From contig JAQVSW010000029.1 of NCBI GenBank assembly GCA_028700345.1, positions 1-8,081 of the forward strand: a stretch of 8,081 bases of DNA, given 5' to 3'. Shown piece by piece: positions 4,052 through 8,081 of this stretch. The notes beneath the pieces are model-generated. The model ran no database searches, was not told the DNA's origin, and saw only the letters and a program-made list of their open reading frames with translations. This DNA is from Candidatus Shapirobacteria bacterium (lineage in GTDB: Bacteria; Patescibacteriota; Microgenomatia; UBA12405). Position 1 is the first letter of the stretch; each line of letters starts with the position of its first letter. Both the position numbers and the translations under genes were made by a program.

Positions 4052-4091
4052 GCGGCGTTTAAAAAATACGAAGTGTTTTTTATTACGCTGC
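4052..4091. repeat. Hairpin H9 running into the tRNA-Gln 5' end
   Basis: Outer stem GCGGCGT/ACGCTGC with inner stem AAAAAATAC/GTGTTTTTT and a GAA loop. The right arm contains the first three bases of tRNA-Gln, so it could occlude the RNase P site. It has the same two-tier design as the other spacer hairpins. Confidence 0.65.
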
Positions 4092-4159
4092 CCCGTCGTC
4101 TAATGGTAGGACAGCAGCCTTTGGAGCTGTTTACTGTGGTTCGAATCCATGCGGGGCAA
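4089..4159 (+). tRNA. tRNA-Gln (TTG)
   Basis: 71 nt. Acceptor TGCCCCG/CGGGGCA with the U1-A72 pair typical of bacterial tRNA-Gln, A73; anticodon stem GCAGC/GCTGT, loop CTTTGGA, anticodon TTG; T-arm TGTGG TTCGAAT CCATG. CCA is not encoded. Its 3' end is duplicated 522 bp downstream. Confidence 0.96.
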
Positions 4160-4170
4160 CAAAAAGAAAG

Positions 4171-4179
4171 TGGTAAAAT
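4171..4179 (+). promoter_or_regulatory. Extended -10-like site of the VOC gene
   Basis: TGGTAAAAT (TG-N-TAAAAT) ends 5 nt before the ATG at 4185, predicting a leaderless or nearly leaderless transcript. No Shine-Dalgarno sequence could fit in between. Confidence 0.5.
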
Positions 4180-4184
4180 AGGTT

Positions 4185-4610
4185 ATGAAATTTTTACCGA
4201 TACTTGCAGAATTTTACGTTACTGATTTTGCACGAAGTTTGAAGTTTTACGTTGATACTATTGGGTTCAGAGTGGAATATCAAAGAAAGAACCCAAAATT
4301 TGCTTTTCTCTCTTACAATGGTAGTCAAATAATGATTCAAGAACTAATTCCTGGTGAAAAGGAAGTAGAAAAACTGGAATATCCTTTTGGTAGAGGAATA
4401 AATTTTCAAATTGATTGTAAAAGTGTCCAAAAAATAATTGATGATTTAAGTAAAAATAGATATCCATTAAAAAGAGGAATAAAAGACAGTTGGTATGAAG
4501 CTGGAAATAAATCTTTTGGCTGTCGGGAAATTTTAGTTTTAGACCCTGATGGTTATTTGCTAAGATTTTCGGAGGAACTTGGAGAAAAAAGTATAGGTTC
4601 AAATGTATAA
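4185..4610 (+). CDS. VOC superfamily protein (glyoxalase/bleomycin-resistance type)
   Basis: This 141-aa protein has the vicinal-oxygen-chelate fold with two beta-alpha-beta-beta-beta modules. Module 1 (about 1-55) opens with AEFYVTDFARSLKFYVDTIGF, in which the D-x3-S-x2-FY-x4-GF pattern is diagnostic, and ends with a QIMIQEL strand. Module 2 (about 66-132) has GINFQIDCKSVQKI and closes with REILVLDPDGYLLRF, the common C-terminal motif of bleomycin-resistance and glyoxalase-like members. The classical metal-ligand histidines are not apparent, which fits binding-type (sequestering) members better than metal-dependent glyoxalase I or FosA. The ligand cannot be assigned. It is the only gene between the tRNA-Gln direct repeats and points towards the minus-strand QueC-like gene. 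The ATG is chosen because it opens the fold and follows a -10-like site. Confidence 0.85.
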   Translation: MKFLPILAEFYVTDFARSLKFYVDTIGFRVEYQRKNPKFAFLSYNGSQIMIQELIPGEKEVEKLEYPFGRGINFQIDCKSVQKIIDDLSKNRYPLKRGIKDSWYEAGNKSFGCREILVLDPDGYLLRFSEELGEKSIGSNV

Positions 4611-4687
4611 ATTAAGTCTTTCATAGAATCAATTATCTCGTAAAACTTTGTATCTGTTAGATATGAATCCATGCGGGGCAACAAGAC

Positions 4688-5827
4688 TTATCTTTGATTT
4701 TTTAAATTATCAAGGTGTCTTATAAAATTATCACTGATTAGATCTTGGTTATGGGAGTAGTTTTTTAGCCATTTATAAGTATCATTTGTAAAAAAGTTTA
4801 TTTCTTCCTGAGTTAAATTTTGAAATTTGGGATCATGGTAATAAATTCTTCCTAGGGTCATTCTTCTACACTTTAGACAACTTCCACACCAATTACTTGG
4901 GCTATTTTCGGCAATTTGTGGGGTAGCTGTTTCCCACTTTTTTCTGATATTTGGTAATTGATACGAAGCAGAAAAACAATTTTGAACAAGAGATAGTAAA
5001 TTTATATTTAAGTTTGATTCTAATTTGATAAGTTCAGCAACAGTTTCAATATCATGAGCATCGATACCTTTAATGGTTGGAAGTCCAACTGTTGTTAGCA
5101 GATTATTAAAAAAATCCCAGGCGGGCGAGTATTCACTAAAATGTGATTTTTTCTCGTTTTGCATATCTCCCTCTATGTAGACATTTTTTATTCCATGTTG
5201 GGCTCCTGAGACGGCAACTAAAAGTGCCAAAAACATATCTCGGGTTCGCATAGTGGCAAATCCTGTATTATCTGATCCGTTTCTAAGTAAAATTTCTTGA
5301 TATGGGCTACCTAGAGCTATTGCTTGTGTTTTGCTGGCCAGAGCTTCTCGATAACCACCTTTATGATTTAAATTTTTAACATGAGTAATTATAAATTTTT
5401 TATTTTCCGATAAAAATTTAGCGGCTCTATAAAGAGAATCTAAACCTCCGGAGTGGGCATTGGCTGATAAGTATTTTTCTTTTTCTTGATTGGTATTATC
5501 AGAAATTTTTTTAATTTTGATTTGATCTGGATTTTTTATTATTCTTGGAGAATTTAGGCCGTAATGTTGGTAGAGTGAATTTAAAAATATTGAGTGTTCC
5601 AGATTAAAATTGGTTTCAATATTTTTAGGAAAATGCCTAATTATTAAGTGAGAAAGAATCAAGGTTCTAGTTAGATCTTGAGCTTCCATACTTACTTTTT
5701 CTCCAAAATTTTTAGGATTTTCGACGGAAAGACTTTTGTTTTTATCTTTTGTTAAAAAGGTCATTTCAAAAGGATTTTTAGGCGACAAATTTACCTTGAC
5801 ATAATTTTCCTGTTCTATTTTGGACAT
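4688..5827 (-). CDS. QueC/ExsB-like PP-loop ATPase with N-terminal extension
   Basis: This 379-aa protein has an N-type ATP-pyrophosphatase loop, SGGLDS (126-131), followed by a strand and the REALASKTQAIALG helix (160-173) in the QueC pattern. Near the C-terminus CGSCLKCRRM (314-323) with Cys284 forms a QueC-like four-cysteine zinc site (C284, C314, C317, C320), but the first spacing is 29 residues instead of the usual 7-8. The first 120 residues are an extension absent from normal QueC (about 220-230 aa), and the canonical DYSGYPDCR substrate motif is missing. It probably adenylates a carboxylate or amide-type substrate, not necessarily 7-carboxy-7-deazaguanine. QueC-like proteins also occur in defence systems (QatC of Qat, and type IV CBASS), but no partner genes are seen here. 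It ends 4 bp from the tRNA-Gln-derived repeat. Confidence 0.8.
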   Translation of the reverse strand: MSKIEQENYVKVNLSPKNPFEMTFLTKDKNKSLSVENPKNFGEKVSMEAQDLTRTLILSHLIIRHFPKNIETNFNLEHSIFLNSLYQHYGLNSPRIIKNPDQIKIKKISDNTNQEKEKYLSANAHSGGLDSLYRAAKFLSENKKFIITHVKNLNHKGGYREALASKTQAIALGSPYQEILLRNGSDNTGFATMRTRDMFLALLVAVSGAQHGIKNVYIEGDMQNEKKSHFSEYSPAWDFFNNLLTTVGLPTIKGIDAHDIETVAELIKLESNLNINLLSLVQNCFSASYQLPNIRKKWETATPQIAENSPSNWCGSCLKCRRMTLGRIYYHDPKFQNLTQEEINFFTNDTYKWLKNYSHNQDLISDNFIRHLDNLKNQR

Positions 5828-5834
5828 TTAGGCG

Positions 5835-5862
5835 ATTTTAGTACAAGTAGAACCCAAGTCAA
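5835..5862 (-). promoter_or_regulatory. Sigma-70-type promoter of the QueC-like gene
   Basis: On the minus strand TTGACT (5862-5857) is separated by 16 nt from TAAAAT (5840-5835), which ends 7 nt before the ATG at 5827. This is the best -35/-10 pair in the window, and its predicted transcription start coincides with the start codon, so the mRNA should be leaderless. Confidence 0.65.
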
Positions 5863-5875
5863 TAGTTGTCTTGAG

Positions 5876-5962
5876 TATATTTGAGATATTTTCCCCTATC
5901 AGGACGGCCGGGACAGAATTAAAGTACGTTATTTTAGGAGAAAAAATGAGAGAGGCAACAGT
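5876..5962 (-). pseudogene. Degraded copy of the 3' end of the C45 hydrolase gene
   Basis: About 85 bp aligns by eye at roughly 80% identity with the end of the C45 gene (6674-6760) in the same orientation. Its translation starts TVASLIFSPK against TIASLVFSPN in the intact protein; after that a 1-nt deletion shifts the frame and the stop position is lost. Nothing upstream of this segment matches, so only the last 28 or so codons survive. It may be what is left of a tandem paralogue or a duplication made when the intervening 0.7 kb was inserted. Confidence 0.7.
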
Positions 5963-5982
5963 AAAGATTAAATTACTTGTAC

Positions 5983-5988
5983 TATAAT
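5983..5988 (+). promoter_or_regulatory. -10 box of the 69-aa ORF
   Basis: Perfect TATAAT, ending 6 nt before the ATG at 5995, consistent with a leaderless mRNA. No good -35 box is seen. Confidence 0.45.
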
Positions 5989-5994
5989 TTGTTT

Positions 5995-6204
5995 ATGAAT
6001 AAAGAAGTCGTAGCAAGCTATCCAATCAAATGTATTGGGGCTAGCTCTCGGATTGAGGATTTGGATCCAAATTCACCTCCTGTAGATGTATCTATAACGA
6101 TATACAGAGATGGTGAGCGTGATGTTGGTTGTTCTTTTATAGTAGGTATATTTTGTCAAAAAATTGATAAGGGTTTTATTAGTCGATGTAAACATTTTGT
6201 TTGA
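5995..6204 (+). CDS. Small hypothetical protein (69 aa)
   Basis: This short ORF, MNKEVVASYPIKCIGA..., is not recognised. It has a balanced composition, no signal peptide or clear membrane segment, an acidic and proline-containing middle (EDLDPNSPPVD), a strand-like VSITIYRDG, and four cysteines (Cys13, Cys46, Cys54 and Cys65). The ATG at 5995 is preferred over an in-frame TTG at 5977 because a perfect TATAAT lies 6 nt upstream of it and would overlap the longer version. It precedes the Nudix gene by 69 bp on the same strand and lies between the two copies of the C45 3' sequence. It could be spurious; support rests on the promoter position and the lack of any competing feature. Confidence 0.5.
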   Translation: MNKEVVASYPIKCIGASSRIEDLDPNSPPVDVSITIYRDGERDVGCSFIVGIFCQKIDKGFISRCKHFV

Positions 6205-6259
6205 TAAAATTTTTTAAGTTAATAAAGTTTTATAATCGTTTTAGTGAGTTAACAGATGA

Positions 6260-6265
6260 TATGAT
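6260..6265 (+). promoter_or_regulatory. -10-like TATGAT upstream of the Nudix gene
   Basis: TATGAT (one mismatch to consensus) ends 8 nt before the ATG at 6274. No Shine-Dalgarno sequence lies in the gap, again suggesting a leaderless or very short-leader mRNA. Confidence 0.4.
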
Positions 6266-6273
6266 TTTTATAT

Positions 6274-6681
6274 ATGAAGAGAGTGGCACTGGGGATAATT
6301 GAACGAAAAGTACTTGATAAAAAAGAATACCTTTTAGTAAGTGCGACAAAAAAGTCGGGTAAGTATACTGGTTTTTATTATCCTCCAGGAGGTCATATGA
6401 AAAATGGTGAAAATGAATGTGAAACAATTGTTCGTGAAATAAGGGAAGAACTAGGTTGTGAAGTAGAAATAATAAAAAAAATTACAGAAAGTTTGGGTGA
6501 CACTAAAAACCAATTTACCTATTGGTGGTTATGTAAAATAATAAAAGGAAAGCTAAGAATAAAGAAAGAAGAAATTATCAATGCAAAATGGTTTTCTAAA
6601 AAAGAAATAATAGACGAAGAAAAAATTTGGCCAGCAACTAAAAAAGTTTTTATTAATTATATATTTAAAAAGAATATTTGA
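6274..6681 (+). CDS. Nudix hydrolase
   Basis: This 135-aa single-domain Nudix protein has a complete Nudix box, G-x5-E-x7-R-E-U-x-E-E-x-G-U: Gly40, Glu46, Arg54-Glu55, Glu58-Glu59 and Gly61, preceded by the usual FYYPPGG. The conserved glutamates bind the Mg2+ needed to hydrolyse a nucleoside diphosphate linked to another moiety. Beyond the box the chain is Lys/Ile-rich, with ITESLGDTKNQFTYWWLC as the next strand region. Substrate (MutT-like 8-oxo-dGTP, a nucleotide sugar or other) cannot be told from the motif. The gene is convergent with the C45 hydrolase gene and their 3' ends overlap by 17 bp. Its stop lies inside the sequence shared with the degraded copy at 5876-5962, which suggests it was inserted next to that site. 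Confidence 0.92.
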   Translation: MKRVALGIIERKVLDKKEYLLVSATKKSGKYTGFYYPPGGHMKNGENECETIVREIREELGCEVEIIKKITESLGDTKNQFTYWWLCKIIKGKLRIKKEEIINAKWFSKKEIIDEEKIWPATKKVFINYIFKKNI

Positions 6682-7660
6682 GATATTTGCCTTTATCTGG
6701 GCGGCCAGGGCAGATCCAAACTTCGTTTTTATTAGGAGAAAAAACGAGGGAGGCAATGGTTTCGTCGCGGCAAATTGAGTGAATTCCGTCACTGGTGTCT
6801 GAAAGAAGATTAGTTATACTTTTTATTTTGTGTGAATTATTTTTAAGTAAATTGCTGGCTCTTTTATATCGAATTTCAGAACTTTTTGAACGGAATGTTT
6901 CAATTTGTTTTAATTTTGGTGAGAGAAAATGATTGGTATGAACAAAGCTATTTTGATTGATGTGGTCAATGGAAATTTGTGAAGCTGACATTTCAATATT
7001 TACTATTTTGTCTTTTTGGACAAGGACATGATTAAAGCCAGAGGCTAGAGGAAGAGATTTGATTAAATTAGTAGCCTCTTCAATATTTTCACAATCTAAA
7101 ACTGCTCTAGCCACAAAATTTTTTGGAACTCCAAGGTCACTTTCTGAATTTAGTTCATTGATACATTGAACCAGACCGTGGCTATTGGCCATGGCGACAT
7201 CCCCGGGAAGTAGAGTGTTGTTGGCTAGACCTAATATAGTAGTTTTACCTAAATTTGCTTTTAAAATATATAAATCCTCAATGCCTTCGAGAATCCAATC
7301 CTCATTGTGACCGACTAAAACAGAATTATTTTTTTGAGAAATGACGGTAGTGCAGTGATCATTTTCACTGGAGTTAATAAATAAATTATAAATTTCACGG
7401 CAGTTGTGGAAAAATAAATCGTTAGTAGGAACCTTGGATCCCTCTGACATCGCCTCTAATTCTTCAACAATTTCTGGTAAATATTTTTTGGTTATTTGGT
7501 AATAAGGAGCAACTTTTTCTAAATACTGGTTGTAACCGGGGATATTTTCTTTTCTTGATTTAATCCTCTCTTGAATTTCTTTTTTGAAACGCTGACCAAT
7601 GGCAAAACCCAAATCCCGATGATTGCCTTTTACTTCTAAAAAGGGAAAGATATTTTCCAT
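6665..7660 (-). CDS. C45-family autoproteolytic acyltransferase/hydrolase (Ntn fold)
   Basis: This 331-aa protein belongs to the acyl-CoA:6-aminopenicillanic acid acyltransferase (IAT/C45) family of N-terminal-nucleophile hydrolases. The N-terminal G-x2-RD-x-G-x3-G motif is GNHRDLGFAIG (12-22). The self-cleavage site and nucleophile is Cys103 in DHCTT, matching Cys103 of fungal IAT, followed by the family hallmark GHNEDW (117-122) and HTNHF with Asn243 (241-245). It should mature by cleavage before Cys103 and then hydrolyse or transfer amide-linked acyl groups; the natural substrate is unknown in most bacteria. No signal peptide is evident. It follows the 68-aa membrane protein after 5 bp, so they are probably co-transcribed with the solute-binding protein gene. 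Its 3' end overlaps the Nudix gene by 17 bp and is partly duplicated at 5876-5962. Confidence 0.88.
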   Translation of the reverse strand: MENIFPFLEVKGNHRDLGFAIGQRFKKEIQERIKSRKENIPGYNQYLEKVAPYYQITKKYLPEIVEELEAMSEGSKVPTNDLFFHNCREIYNLFINSSENDHCTTVISQKNNSVLVGHNEDWILEGIEDLYILKANLGKTTILGLANNTLLPGDVAMANSHGLVQCINELNSESDLGVPKNFVARAVLDCENIEEATNLIKSLPLASGFNHVLVQKDKIVNIEMSASQISIDHINQNSFVHTNHFLSPKLKQIETFRSKSSEIRYKRASNLLKNNSHKIKSITNLLSDTSDGIHSICRDETIASLVFSPNKNEVWICPGRPDKGKYLKYSF

Positions 7661-7665
7661 AAGGA

Positions 7666-7872
7666 CTAGTTTACCTTAAGAGTTGGAGTAGCGGAAATAG
7701 ATGAGGTGGGTGAGATTATTGTTTGAGTAGGTAGAGTCAGAGGGCTATTTTCCATTCTTTTAAGAACATCCCAGTCAATACTCTGGGAATAAATATAACC
7801 GGCGTAGCCAAGAAGAATAAAAAATGTGAGTAAAAGTAAATAGCCGATGGGGGTAATTTTATTTTTTTCCAT
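7666..7872 (-). CDS. Small single-pass membrane protein with Ser/Thr/Pro tail
   Basis: This 68-aa protein has a short basic N-terminus (MEKNK), one hydrophobic segment at about residues 9-28 (IGYLLLLTFFILLGYAGYIY) and a polar tail ending in repeated Ser/Thr/Pro (SPLTLPT, SPTSSISATPT). The positive-inside rule predicts an N-in topology with the tail outside. No domain is recognised. It sits 6 bp after the solute-binding protein gene and 5 bp before the C45 hydrolase gene, so it could tether or assist a cell-surface complex, but its role is unknown. The ATG is the only one upstream of the membrane segment in this frame. Confidence 0.7.
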   Translation of the reverse strand: MEKNKITPIGYLLLLTFFILLGYAGYIYSQSIDWDVLKRMENSPLTLPTQTIISPTSSISATPTLKVN

Positions 7873-7878
7873 ATATTT

Positions 7879-8081
7879 TTAAATTCTAGAAACAGTATAA
7901 AGGATTGGATATTTTAAGAAAATGGCTGGTGATTCTTCAAGGAGAATTTTTTGGAATTCCTGATAGATCTTTTTGCGTTCCTGTTGGTCAAATGTTTGTC
8001 TCCCCTCCTCGAGTAATTTGTCGATGGGGGGATGGTTAATTTTGGTTATATTAGTTTTTGTTTGAGTTGAATGCCAAAATA
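7879..8081 (-). CDS. Family 5 extracellular solute-binding protein, C-terminus (partial)
   Basis: The last 67 codons of an ABC-transporter substrate-binding protein of the peptide/nickel type (SBP_bac_5, DppA/OppA-like); the 5' part is beyond the right edge. The visible chain contains INHPPIDKLLEEGRQTFD, then QQERKKIYQEFQKILLEE and SPAIFLKYP. This matches the family's conserved ending, where a -VD-LL-EAR---D- stretch is followed by -ERK-LY-E-Q-IL-ED-P-I-L. Such proteins capture oligopeptides or similar solutes outside the membrane. It ends in VSRI and TAA, 6 bp before the 68-aa membrane protein, as the first visible gene of the right-hand minus-strand operon. Confidence 0.85.
   Translation of the reverse strand, partial: FWHSTQTKTNITKINHPPIDKLLEEGRQTFDQQERKKIYQEFQKILLEESPAIFLKYPILYTVSRI

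Larger units (their letters stand above)
4143..4684. mobile_element. Putative one-gene cassette at the tRNA-Gln 3' end
   Basis: GAATCCATGCGGGGCAACAA, from the T-loop of tRNA-Gln to 3 nt past its end, occurs at 4143-4162 and again in direct orientation at 4665-4684, where no tRNA precedes it. This attL/attR-like pair encloses only a VOC-fold gene with its own -10-like site. There is no integrase or transposase inside, so it would be a non-autonomous cassette or the remnant of a larger island. The mobile-element reading is inference; the 20-bp repeat is directly visible. Confidence 0.65.

Noticed and set aside
4688..5827. Type IV CBASS or Qat defence system built on the QueC-like gene
   Set aside because: No nucleotidyltransferase, effector, ATPase or TatD-like partner lies nearby; the neighbours are a VOC gene and a Nudix gene, so only the single-protein similarity is reported.
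1..8081. UGA recoding (as in SR1/Gracilibacteria)
   Set aside because: No recognised protein contains an internal TGA, and TGA is used as a normal stop in the epimerase and Nudix genes.

Overview
The window is AT-rich and reads as part of a small bacterial genome with the standard code: TAA, TAG and TGA all act as stops and no in-frame TGA interrupts a recognisable protein. Short spacings, 0-7 bp gene junctions, nearly no Shine-Dalgarno sequences, tRNA genes mostly without encoded CCA, and GC-rich palindromes between tRNA genes suggest a Patescibacteria (CPR) lineage, perhaps a Microgenomates-like one. This assignment is inference; there is no rRNA or ribosomal protein here to confirm it.

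Left block (1-2567, all minus strand). Transcription runs from a GIY-YIG endonuclease into a divergent tRNA-guanine transglycosylase, an NAD-dependent sugar-nucleotide epimerase, and a MiaB/MtaB-type methylthiotransferase that leaves the window. Junctions are 0 bp, 7 bp and a 4-bp ATGA overlap, so this looks like one operon, with two tRNA-modification enzymes next to a tRNA block.

tRNA block (2568-4184). Nine tRNA genes diverge from about 3335-3612. On the minus strand, in transcription order: Leu(CAG), Phe(GAA), Gly(GCC), Leu(TAA), Pro(TGG). On the plus strand: Gly(TCC), Val(TAC), Leu(GAG), Gln(TTG). Almost every spacer holds a two-tier hairpin (outer stem plus inner stem), often starting exactly at the tRNA 3' end. 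Two tRNA-Leu genes are preceded by truncated copies of their own 5' end, each interrupted at nucleotide 10/11 by the same 40-nt palindrome. At Leu(CAG) this arrangement is tandemly repeated with a perfect 107-bp period that also repeats a promoter. A 74/75-bp inverted repeat brackets the 551-bp core.

Cassette region (4089-6681). A single VOC/glyoxalase-fold gene lies between the tRNA-Gln 3' end and a 20-bp direct repeat of that end, as in a tRNA-targeted insertion but with no integrase. Then follow a QueC-like PP-loop protein (minus strand), a degraded copy of the 3' end of a C45 peptidase gene, a short plus-strand ORF and a Nudix hydrolase. The Nudix gene runs into the intact C45 gene's 3' end, so it too lies between copies of one sequence.

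Right block (6665-8081, minus strand). A family 5 solute-binding protein (C-terminus only), a 68-aa single-pass membrane protein and a C45-family autoproteolytic hydrolase are closely spaced and probably co-transcribed.

A recurring theme is a -10-like hexamer only 5-8 nt upstream of the start codon at six genes, which suggests leaderless mRNAs. The strongest candidates for something undescribed are the tRNA-Leu 5'-module/hairpin repeats and the one-gene cassette at tRNA-Gln.
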